Positions 10,943 through 20,379 of a stretch of DNA of 64,000 nt are shown here, piece after piece. This stretch comes from Dactylis glomerata. Taxonomy: Eukaryota > Streptophyta > Magnoliopsida > Poales > Poaceae. Under the pieces are notes generated by a model. The model searched no databases. It was not told where the DNA came from and worked only from the letters and a program-made list of their open reading frames with translations. The stretch is taken from assembly GCA_007115705.1 (NCBI GenBank), contig QXEO01002115.1:1193227-1257226 (forward strand). Reading direction: 5' to 3'. The position numbers and the translations under genes are program-made. Position 1 is the stretch's first letter, and each line of letters starts with the position of its first letter.

Positions 10943-11707
10943 ATGGACCCTTCCAACTCCGCCGCCGCCGCCGGTCCAAGCTCCGGAACGAAGCGTCGAG
11001 GGCGCCCTCCGGGCAGCGGGAACAAGGCGAAGGTCCCGGCCCAGTGGACCCCCGGCGCCGGGGGCCCCTTGCGCATTGGCGCGCCGAGGCAGAACGAGGC
11101 GATTCGCCCAGCCTCGGGGACCTCCGGCGCCCTGACCCTCCGGGGCCCCGCACGCGGCGGAGCCCTGAACTCGCCGTCGCCGCTGGCGACGGCGCCTGCT
11201 CCCCGCACCTCGGGGAGCATTGATCGGGCCCTCCGGGAGGTGGAGGCCGCCCTGGGCCCCCCTCCCCCTGCTGCAGATCTTCCGGCCCCGCCGGTGAACG
11301 GAGTGATCGCCACTCCGCGCCACCTGGCGGCGGCGATGCTGGGACCCCTCGTCGCCCCGGGGTCCCGATTCTTGGAGCTCCTCGTCGTCGTCGACGCCCC
11401 GGGGTTCAACTCCCTCCGGTTACCCGACGCCATCCGGAGGGTGCTTCACGCCCACGGCCCAGCCGCCGAGGAGATCGCCCTGGGGGAGCAGAGCAGGCCA
11501 GATCTCTTCTGGCCTGTGGACATCCTCTTCGGGCCGACTGGCAACGTTGTCCTCTCCGGCCGCTGGAGGCCCTTCGCCCTCGGCTGCCGCCTCCGCATCG
11601 GCGACCGCCTCGTCTTCCGCTTCAAGCTGGGGACCCTGGAGGCGATGGTGCGGATGTTCACCGCCGACGGCGTCCGCCGCACCTACCCCCAGCTCCCGGC
11701 GCAGTGA
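10943..11707 (+). CDS. Antisense accessory protein of gypsy element: AT-hook plus B3-like domain
   Basis: An open frame of 254 residues on the strand opposite to the element's own gag-pol, between the end of pol and the 3' LTR. The ATG has a good context (GAGAGCATGG). Residues 17-28 read KRRGRPPGSGNK, an AT-hook (core R-G-R-P at 19-22) that would bind the minor groove of AT-rich DNA. A proline/alanine-rich linker follows. The C-terminal ~60 residues (about 190-246) have the spacing of a plant B3 DNA-binding domain: W-R-P-F, then L-R-I-G-D-R-L-V-F-R-F, then a V-R-M-F strand. Several Tat-clade gypsy elements are known to carry an extra antisense ORF in this position. The frame is intact although the neighbouring gag-pol is broken. 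It could be a captured host transcription factor or a regulator of the element; high GC makes chance frames long, but the TATA box, leader and domain logic argue against chance. The B3 assignment is by eye. Confidence 0.6.
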   Translation: MDPSNSAAAAGPSSGTKRRGRPPGSGNKAKVPAQWTPGAGGPLRIGAPRQNEAIRPASGTSGALTLRGPARGGALNSPSPLATAPAPRTSGSIDRALREVEAALGPPPPAADLPAPPVNGVIATPRHLAAAMLGPLVAPGSRFLELLVVVDAPGFNSLRLPDAIRRVLHAHGPAAEEIALGEQSRPDLFWPVDILFGPTGNVVLSGRWRPFALGCRLRIGDRLVFRFKLGTLEAMVRMFTADGVRRTYPQLPAQ

Positions 11708-12839
11708 AGAGGAAGTCCTGGGCGGTAGTCTTCTGGGGAGGGGAGCTAGTCTCCTCCCCTTTTCGTTGTGTAGTCCTTGCCGGCGGGGAATGCCCCGCCG
11801 TGCTTTGCTCCTTCCCCCTCTGGGGGCGCTTTAATGAAATCCAGTTGCTTAATCTTGCTGTCCTTCACTGTCCCGGCCATTTGCTTGCTCGAGAGCCCTG
11901 GAGAGCTGCAGGTATCAACGGGAAGCCTCCCTCCACCTCAGAGCTCGGGACGGGTTCGGCGTCGATGACACAGTGGACGATTCATGAGACAAGAAGTTGA
12001 AGAAAAGGTTGGAAAACAAAAAACCCCAAATCCCCGAAAACGGAAAAACAAATCGATAAAACAAACGAAAAAAGAAGGCGAATAAGATGCCCCTGTGACC
12101 GGCACAGGGACCTTCTCCGTCGTGGAGGAGCGCGGCACTATCTGTGCCAGCAGCTAAGAGCAAATTGCCGCGCGTGGCGATTCACGGGGCCTTCCTCGTC
12201 GTTGAGGGAAGCTGGACCCTCACGGACGTGAAAACGTCGACGCTTAAGAGAGCCCAGAGACCGTCGACACCTCACAAGGGTTGCTCATGAGGTGAAGGGC
12301 CTGGCGCGGACCTCCGGATCTGCGTCTCCTTCGCAAGATTTATCGGAGCGGCCTTGGTCTTCAATAATCCTGCCACGTTAGGCCTTCCTCGGGAGAGGGA
12401 ATCTTCCTGCGGATGCTGATGCATCGACGCGTCTTTGCTCCCTCGTGAGGGTTGCTCACGAGGGGTAGGTCCTTAGCGGGTGCCATGGGCACACCTTGGA
12501 CTTTTCCTCGAAGATTTTTTATTTTCTGGAGCACTTCGCGAGGAACTAAGCACCATGGGCATCCAGAGGTGATCGTTAATGGGGCCGTCGCCCCCGACCA
12601 GAGCTCGCTCCCTTCGGGTTTTTCGGGCTTGCTGTTTTCCGGGCGAAGGCCCCAGCATAGACACCGTGCCTAGCCCCCTTCCGCGAGGAGTACAACAGAA
12701 AATAAATGGACTTCATGCCATTTTGATGCCATGCCAAAGCAGAGGCGCCATATTGCGCTTTAACTTAATATCAGTGCTTAAGAGCAGATTGAGCTGATAC
12801 AAGTGCCGTGCAAACGGTCTTTTTCTCCTCGTGAGGAAC
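11708..12839 (-). mobile_element. Gypsy 3' untranslated region between pol stop and antisense gene
   Basis: Non-coding DNA of the minus-strand element, from the natural pol stop (12840-12842) to the end of the antisense frame. On the plus strand it would be the 3'UTR of the antisense gene; CTTTAATGAAAT at about 11829 is a possible near-upstream poly(A) element. It contains an A-rich stretch (12000-12080) and repeated CCTCGTGAGG-type words at about 12440-12462. No convincing frame. Confidence 0.5.
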
Positions 12840-14783
12840 CTAAGGGTAGAACTTTCGCAGATGAGCTATGTTCCACGGGTTCCCCACTGGCACGCCTTCT
12901 GCGGTTTCCAGCCGCGCCGAGCCTGGCCTGGCGATATGCGCAGTATTCCCGGAACAAGCCGCTGGTGAACTGGCTGCCGTTGTCGGTGATTATGCGGTTA
13001 GGCACACCAAAGCGACAGACCAGTCCACGGACGAACTTGACGGCGGACCTGGCCGGGATTGTGCACACCGGTTCCACCTCCACCCACTTGGTGAACTTGT
13101 CGATGGCGACGTAGAGGTAGCGATAGCCCCCTTGCGCTCTGGGAAATGGACCGAGGATGTCCAGCCCCCAAACTGCAAAGGGCCAAGTGAGTGGGATGGT
13201 GCGCAGCTCTTGCGCCGGCTGATGTATCTGCTTGGCGTGGAATTGGCACGCCTCGCACCTCTTGACCATCTCCGACGCATCTCCGAGCGCCGAAGGCCAG
13301 TAGAAGCCGCTTCGATATGCCTTCGCAGCTAGAGTCGCGGCTGAAGCGTGGTGCCCACATTCGCCGGCATGGATGTCCCTTAGAAGCTCTTGGCCTTGGT
13401 GAGTAGATATGCACTTCAGAGCGACGCCATTTGGGCGACGCCGGTACAAGTCACCATCCTTGACGCTGTAGCCCGAAGCTTGCCGCACAATCCTTTCGGC
13501 CTCCTCTTCATCCTCAGGAAGCCTGCTGCTGGTGAGGTAGGCCTTGAGCTCGATGATCCAATCCACTCCCTCCTGCCGGGCCAATGCCAGGAGGACGCGG
13601 TCACCCGAAGGAGGCCCGCAATCCGGAGCCCCCTGCTCCGGCGGTGGCGGCAAAGCGGAAGGAGGAGGTGGTTCGGATGTCGACGGAGAAGCAGACGGTT
13701 TGAAGAGACGCTCCTCGAAGACGCCGGCGGGCTGCGCCAGGCGATGAGAAGCGCGCTTGGCGATCTCGTCGGCCTCCACGTTTTCCCCTCTCGGGATGTG
13801 CTTCAGCTCCAAGCCTTGGAAGCGTTTTTCCATCTTTCGATGCTCCTCGAGATAAGCCGCCATGTGCTCATCCTTTGGAGTGTAGCTCTTGTTGGAGAAA
13901 TTCACAACCAGCTGTGAATCTCCTTTGACGATGAGGCGCTTGATGCCCAAAGCATTCGCAGCCCTTAAGCCTGCAAGAAGTCCTTCGTACTCCGCGATGT
14001 TGTTGGAGACCTTGTGTTCCGGCCCAAAGCAGAGCTGCACAGCGTAGAAAAGCTTGTCTCCCGAGGGAGAGGTTAAGACAGCGCCTGCTCCCGCGCCCAG
14101 AAGGTTGAAGGCGCCGTCGAAGTGCATGACCCAGAGGCCCGGGGCCTCCTCTCCAGGGAGAGTCGACTCCACCTCTGGAGGCTCGTTTATGAATGGATCA
14201 GTCCATTCTGCAGTGAACTCGGCCAAAGCCTTGCTCTTGATTACCTTTGTAGTTTCGAAGGAGATCTCGAAAGGCTGAAGCTCCACAGCCCACTCAGCCA
14301 CCCGCCCGGTGACATTGGGGTTGCGCAGGACGGTTTCCAGGGGCCGATCGGTTACCACCTTAATCGGGTGACCCTGGAAGTAGTGGCGTAGCTTCCGCGA
14401 GGCGACGAGCAAGGTGTAGAGCAGCTTTTGCTGCATTGTGTAGCGTTCCCGCGCGTCGCGCAGTACCGTGCTGACGAAGTACACAGGCTTTTGCACCTTG
14501 ACGACCCCCTCGGAAGGCTCCCCCTCAGGAGGCTTTTGAGCGTTGCTCTGAGAGAGCGGCTCGGTCGGCGAAGATCCCTCGGGCGGCTCCTCCCGAGGGG
14601 CGGGAGGTGAAGCGGCCTCTTCCTCGTGAGGAGCCCCCGAGCCTGGAGGAGTGACCTCCTTGGCGATTACCTTGACGTCCCGCTCCGCGACGAGAACGGC
14701 ACTTGCAGTCCTTGGAGTTGCCGCGATGTAGAGTAGCAAGGGCTCGCGAGTCGTTGGGGCAACCATGATCGGTGGGCTCGTGA
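12840..14783 (-). pseudogene. Gypsy pol: RNase H and integrase part, with integrase deletion
   Basis: Minus-strand frame following a one-base frameshift at about 14783. RNase H begins with MHFDGAF (catalytic Asp near 14119) and continues with VKGDSQLVV. The integrase zinc finger is present (GHHA...RCEACQFH, about 13380-13250), as are the first catalytic Asp (GLDILGPF, ~13160) and the second (ITDNGSQF, ~12980). Just after FREYCA the frame departs. The pol end, NPWNIAHLRKFYP followed by TAG at 12840-12842, is found about 60 bases later in another frame. The segment that should hold the catalytic Glu and the integrase C-terminal domain is therefore deleted, so no working integrase can be made. 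Confidence 0.85.
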
Positions 14784-15754
14784 GGTACCTTTTTTAACTC
14801 GGCGAAGGCCTTGTCGGCTTCCGGAGTCCACTCGAACTTGCCGGTGCGCTTCATGAGCTTGAAGAAGGGCAAAGCTTTTTCCCCACTCCTCGCGATGAAG
14901 CGCCCCAGGGCTGCCATGCACCCCGCGAGGCGTTGCATTTCCTTAAGATTGCGCGGAGGACGCATCTCTTCGATGGCCTTGACCTTGTCGGGGTTCGCCT
15001 CTATCCCGCGATTGGACACGAGGAACCCCAACAGCTTTCCCGACGGTACGCCAAAGGCGCACTTGGCGGGGTTGAGCTTGATGTTTACCTTCCTCAGGTT
15101 GACGAATGTTTCCTCCAGATCCTCGATGAAGGTGCGACCCTCGCGGGTCTTGACGATGATGTCGTCGACGTAGGCTTCCGCATTCCTTCCCATCTGAGAC
15201 CCCAGGGCCTTACGCATGAGCCTTTGGAAGGTGGCTCCTGCGTTCTTCAGGCCGAAAGGCATGCAGACGTAGCAGTACACCCCACAGGGCGTGATGAAGG
15301 CGGTCTTCTCCTCGTCCTCCTTTGCCATCTTGATCTGATGATAGCCGGAGAAAGCATCCAAGAAGCAAAGGAGGTCGCAGCCGGCGGTGGAGTCGACGAT
15401 TTGATCTATCCTCGGGAGAGGATAAGGGTCCTTGGGACAGGCCTTGTTGAGACTCATGAAGTCCACGCAGAGGCGCCCACTGCCGTTAGCCTTTGGGACG
15501 ACCACCGGATTAGCAATCCAGGTGGGGTGGGCTACCTCGCGTATCAACTTGGCCTTCTTCAGCTTCTCTATCTCCTTGACGATGAAGTCTTGCTTCTCTT
15601 GCGCTTGCTTTCTGGTCTTCTGCTTCACGGGGTGTGCCTGAGGGCACACGGCTAAGTGGTGCTCGATCACCTCCCTGGGAACACCGGGCATATCCGACGG
15701 AGTCCAAGCGAACATGTCAGAATTTGCCCGCAGGAAGGTGACGAGCGCGCTTTC
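14784..15754 (-). pseudogene. Gypsy pol: reverse transcriptase part
   Basis: Minus-strand frame continuing from the gag-protease frame across a TAG. It shows the Ty3/gypsy reverse transcriptase landmarks: LREVAHPTWIANPVVVPK, RLCVDFMSLNKACPKD, FLDAFSGYHQI, MPFGLKNAGATFQRLM and the catalytic YVDD at 15161-15172, then the connection/thumb region. Near 14783 an extra C (ACCTCAC where ACTCAC would keep frame) shifts out of frame before the RNase H part. The catalytic residues themselves are intact. Confidence 0.85.
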
Positions 15755-17148
15755 CTATTTGGGGGAAAGCCCTACCCCGATGGTGACGAAGTTTTCGCAG
15801 CCCCCAGCCTGCAGCGGGACCTTCTTAGTTGCCGAGCGCTCTTGGGTAAACTGGGGCCTCCTCCCCGAGGGTACCGCAGCTTCCCCAATGCTCAAGTCCA
15901 TCATGGGATGGTCCAGGTCCTCGCTTGTAGTAGGCGATGCAGAGGAGGCGAACTTCTTCCCTGTCGAACCCAGAGGGTTGGGCTCGAGAGAGGCCTTCTT
16001 TGCAGCAGCCCGCTCTTGGGATACGAGCTGCTTTTTCCTCGTGAGGTCGCCGGAGTGTTCCAGTAGATCTTCGTCGGCGGGGAACATGGAGGCGGCCTCA
16101 CGGTAGACATGCTCAACCGATCGGAGAGCATCCTTCTCATTGCAGCGCACGGTGATCGTGCCGTTGGCGCCCGGAATCTTGAGGACGTTGAAGCCATGGT
16201 GCGTTGCCGCCATGAACCTAGCCAAGGCTGGGTAGCCGAGGATGGCATTGTATGGCAGGGCGATGTAGGCAACGTCGAAGTCGAGGCTTTCTGTCCTGTA
16301 GTTGTCCCGGGTGCCGAAGGTGACGGGCAGGCTTACCTGCCCAATTGGCGTCGTAGATCCTTCGGTTACCCCGAAGAATGGCCGAGTTGGCATGAGCCGG
16401 TGGTACGGCACCTGCATTTTTTCAAAGATCTCGACGGAGATGATGTTGAGGCCCGCCCCTCCGTCGATGAGAGTGCGATTGACGGCGACGTTGTTGATGG
16501 TCGGCGTGCACAAAAGAGGGATTGTGCCCACGCCCCTTGTGGAAGCCGGATGATCCTCCTCGTCGAAGCCAATCTTGCACGTCGACCACTTCATCAGGCG
16601 ACTGCCGAAGTTGGGCTGTGCCACCGCGATTTCTCGCGACAGCTGCTTGAAGTGCCGATTTGACAGAGGAGCCTGAGCTCCACCCAGGAGGCAAGCGACG
16701 AAGTCTCGTGGCTCTTGATAGCCCCCCTGGTTCTCCTCCCGACGATCGTTTGCTGGTGGGGGTAGCGGCAGCGGCTCGGGATCGTCTCGAGACAGACCCC
16801 CACGGCGGCGACCTTCCTCGCGGTCGTCGTCGCGGCGATCGCCCCGGGATCCACTCTTGCCGTTGCTGCGGCCACCCCCACGACGCTTGGAGACACCGTT
16901 CTCCTCGTGAAACTTCCGGACAATCCAACAATCCTCGGTATTGTGGGTGTCCTTCTTGTGGATGAGGCAGTAGCAGCGACGCCGACCTTTATCGCGATCG
17001 GAGCGGTCCCCGCGGCGTTGCTTATGATCTGGCTCCGCCGCGAGGGCAGCAGCCTCCTTTCGCTTGGGGTCCTTGGACTTCGGCTTTGGGGGAAGCGCCT
17101 CCGGCAGATTGTGCACGAAGAGCCTCCCCTCCTCAGCCTTGGACCCAC
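15755..17148 (-). pseudogene. Gypsy gag C-terminus and protease, 5' truncated
   Basis: Minus-strand frame that begins at the copia junction near 17148; the N-terminal two-thirds of gag and the 5' LTR are absent. From its N-terminal side it has a basic Arg/Asp-rich region, a knuckle-like CLIHKKDTHNTEDC (about 16930-16975), a second Arg/Gly-rich stretch, and a retroviral-type protease with TLIDGGAGLNII (catalytic loop near 16440-16470) and ILGYPALARF. The frame ends in TAG at 15755-15757, where a Gln codon (CAG) would join it in frame to reverse transcriptase, so this is a nonsense mutation rather than a designed stop, or less likely a read-through site. Confidence 0.8.
17141..17148. other. Breakpoint between gypsy gag and copia RNase H
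   Basis: Left of here the sequence is antisense gypsy gag; right of here it is copia pol, matching 24108 onward. The octamer GCCTTGGA fits both sides, so the exact base cannot be fixed. There is no LTR terminus at this point, so it is not a normal insertion boundary. It may be an illegitimate recombination join or an assembly join. Confidence 0.7.
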
Positions 17149-17424
17149 TGGAGATATTGTGCGACAACACTGGCGCCATAGCACTGGCTAAGGAACCAAG
17201 ATATCATCCAAAAACCAAGCACATCAACCGCCGTTTCCATATAATTCGAGATTATATATCAGATGGAGATCTGAAGATTAGCAAAGTACATACAGATCTG
17301 AATGTCGCAGATCCATTGACTAAACCTCTTCCACGAGCAAAACATGATCAACACCTTAATGCCATGGGTGTTAGATTGTTGCCAGATGTAAACTAGATTA
17401 TTGACTCTAGTGCAAGTGGGAGAC
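17149..17424 (+). pseudogene. Stump of a second copia copy: RNase H C-terminus and PPT
   Basis: It encodes the last ~80 residues of the copia polyprotein (from ILCDNTGAIALAKE to LLPDVN, stop 17394-17396), then the polypurine tract AAGTGGGAGAC before the LTR at 17425. It matches 24116-24391 with one difference that I see (17350 A versus G). It implies a tandem LTR-internal-LTR-internal-LTR state at some point. Confidence 0.85.
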
Positions 17425-19151
17425 TGTTGGAATTATGCCCTAGAGGCAATAATAAAGATGTTATTATTATAATTCTTGTTCATGATAATGTTTATATTCC
17501 ATGCTAGAATTGTATTAAGCGGAAACTTTAATACTTGTGTGGTTTATGAACAACACCGTATCCCTAGTACGCCTCTATGGACTAGCTCATTGATTAATGA
17601 TGGTTAAGGTTTCCTAACCATAGACATGAGTTGTCAATTAATAATGAGATCATATCATTAGGAGAATGATATGATGGACAGACCCAAATAAAGCAGAGCA
17701 ATTAGATCGTGTCATCGTGTTCATCTTTGCGAAGCTTTTCCTATGTCATGTATTGTATTCCTTAGACCATGAGATAATACAACTCCCTAGTATCGGAAGA
17801 AAGCTTTGAAGTCATCAAACGTCATCCTATGTGAGGGTGATAATAAAGGTGTCTCTCAGGTGATCAGAAAGTACTTGTTGAGTTGTATGTATCGAGATGG
17901 AATTTGTCCCTCCCAAGTCGGAGAGATATACTTCGGGCCCACTCGGTAATCGATATCAACACCGCTTGCAAGCATGTGGTTAAGGAGTTAATCACGAAGT
18001 GATATCGGATTACGGAACGAGTAAAGTACTTGCTGTGAACGAGATTGAACTAGGTATGGTGATACCGACGATCAAATCTCGGGCGAGTAAAATATCGTGT
18101 GACGAAGGGAATACATATACGGGATTAATTGAATCCTGACATCGTGGTTCATCCGATATGATCATCGATGAATATGTGGGAGTCAATATGGGTTTCCAGA
18201 TCCCGCTATTCATTATTGATAGAAGATCATGTCTGCATATTCTCGAACCCATAGGGTCACACACTTAACGTGCATCGACGCTAGGATAGAATGGATAATT
18301 GGTTTATGAGTTTTAGTTCGGAGTCTCGGATGAGATCCAGGACGTCACGAGAGGTTCCGGAATGGTCCGGAGAATAAGATTCATATAAAGGAAAGCAGTT
18401 TTTGGATTCCGGAAAGGTTTCAGAGTTTATCGGTATTGTACCGGAAGGTTCTAGAAGGTTCCGGAGTGGGACCAACGTGGGCCCACTTGACGGAGGCCTG
18501 CGTGGGCCTAAGGGGAAGTGCCCTGGCCGCCCTGGGCCAGGTGCACAAGGCCCCTAAGGCCTAGCCGGCCAGCCCAAGGGGAAACCCTAAGGGAGTCTTC
18601 AAATAAGGAAGGGGGGAAACTTGCCCCCCACTCTTCCTACTCCAAGTCGGCCAGGGTTTGGGGAGAGGCCAAGCTGGCCTTGGCCGGCCACCCCTCTATA
18701 TATAGGGGGGCAAGGGCGCAGCCCTCTCTCACCTCAACCCAAACCCTAGCCGCCAACTGCTGCCCTCCCTCTCTCTCTCTCGCGACTGCGCGTAGGCGAA
18801 GCCCTGCCGCAGAAACTCTCCACCATAAGCACCACGCCGTCGTGCTGCCGATCCAATCTATCTCTCCACCATACTTGCTGGACCAAGGAAGGAGGAGACG
18901 TCGCTGCACCGCACGTGTGCAACTCTCGGAGGCGCCGCCACTTGCGGCGTAGGATCGGATCGGATCGCGAGGAGGAGACGGCGAGTACGACTACGTCAAC
19001 CACGTTCTCTTGAACGTTTCCGCTGTGCGAATCTTCAAGGGTATGAAGATCTCATCTACCTCTCTCGTTGATTACATCTCCTAGATTAGATCTTGGCTTT
19101 CTTGTTCGTTGCGTAGGAAATTTTTGATTTACTATGCTACGAAACCCATCA
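17425..19151 (+). repeat. Left LTR of copia element
   Basis: 1,727 bp, TGTTGGAA...AACCCATCA. TATA box TATATATA at 18697-18704. The GC-rich leader downstream of it contains a 144-codon open frame that I regard as chance. Confidence 0.9.
18697..18704 (+). promoter_or_regulatory. TATA box in left copia LTR
   Basis: CTCTATATATAGGGG, a strong plant TATA box; the same sequence is at 25664-25671 in the right LTR. It would start the genomic RNA roughly 30 bp downstream. Confidence 0.65.
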
Positions 19152-19152
19152 G

Positions 19153-19164
19153 TGGTATCAGAGC
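19153..19164 (+). other. Primer binding site, initiator tRNA-Met type
   Basis: TGGTATCAGAGC, one base after the LTR end, complementary to the 3' end of plant initiator tRNA-Met. Confidence 0.9.
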
Positions 19165-20379
19165 TAGATCTATGCGTAGATGTGTTTCACGAGTAGAACG
19201 CAACATGTTTGTTGCGGGCGTTGATGTTTTCTGTTGCAAACCTCTTGTTGTGTATCTCTTATGGCGCGGTATAGTGAGATCGAAGCGGTCCAGGCCAACT
19301 TTACGCGACCGCGTTCGCGAGACCGGCTCCGCACTTGATGTGTGGCTTGTTCCATACATGCGGCTGGTGGATGCCAGTTTCTCTCACTATAGTAGTCATG
19401 GGATTTACATCGGATGTTAGCAACCATAATATCACCGTTGTGGCTTTTCGTAGGTAAGAATCGTTCTTAGCTTGCTACTCCCTTAAGCCACGTAAAACTT
19501 GCAACAACAAAGTAGAGGCGTCTAACTTGTTTTTGCAGGGAGTGTTTTGTGATATGGTATGGCCCAAGACATGATGTGTATGACTTGAGTTGTATGCAAT
19601 GATCATGTTTTGTAATCTTTCACGACTTGCATGTCGATGAGTTCACAACCGGCTGGAGCCATATGGTTGTCTTTATAATTGTGTATGACCTGCGTGTCAA
19701 CTTCTTATACGCCATGTAATAGCTTTACTTTATCGCTAAATAGTTAGCAATAGTTGTAGTTGCTATTCGTGGTGGAGGCAATCATGGTGGAGTGATGGAG
19801 ATCATGCCGGCGCGCACAAGATGGAGATCATGGCGCGGAGATTGGCTATACCATGTCACATAAAATTATATGCATGTGATGTTTATCATTTTATGTATCT
19901 TATTTTGCTTAGATCGCGACGGTAGCATTATAAGATGATTCCTCACTTAAAAGATCAAGATAAAATTGTGTTCTCCCCTCGTATGCGCCGTTGCGAAAGT
20001 TCGTCGTTTTCAAGCACCTCGTGATGATCGGGTGCTATAAACTCTACGTTCACATACAACGGGTGCAAGCCAGTTTTGCACACGCGGAAAATACTTGGGT
20101 TTGACTTGACGAGCCTAGCATGTACAGACATGGCCTCGGAACACACGAACCGAAAGGTTAAACATGAGTCATATGAATGATATGATCGACACTGAGTTGT
20201 CCACCATTGAAACCACATCTCTTCTCGTGAAGATCGGATTAGGTGTGGTGAATTTGGATCGTGTTCACTAAACAACTTGAGGGATGTTGAATTTAGTGGG
20301 AGTTCATCTAGTAATTTGATTAAGTTGAACTAGTTATCATGAACATAGTCTAAATTGTACTTGCAATGTTGTAGATCAA
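19165..20379 (+). mobile_element. Untranslated leader of copia element
   Basis: About 1.2 kb between PBS and the gag-pol ATG. No long frame on the sense strand. Long structured leaders are usual in BARE-type elements, where they are thought to hold packaging and dimerisation signals. Confidence 0.7.

Noticed and set aside
14933..15655. 240-codon plus-strand frame
   Set aside because: It is the exact antisense of the gypsy reverse transcriptase; the GC-rich coding strand creates open antisense frames.
18518..18952. 144-codon open frame inside the copia LTR (also 25485-25919)
   Set aside because: It lies across the TATA box and the transcript start of the LTR, has no domain character, and is duplicated only because the LTR is duplicated.
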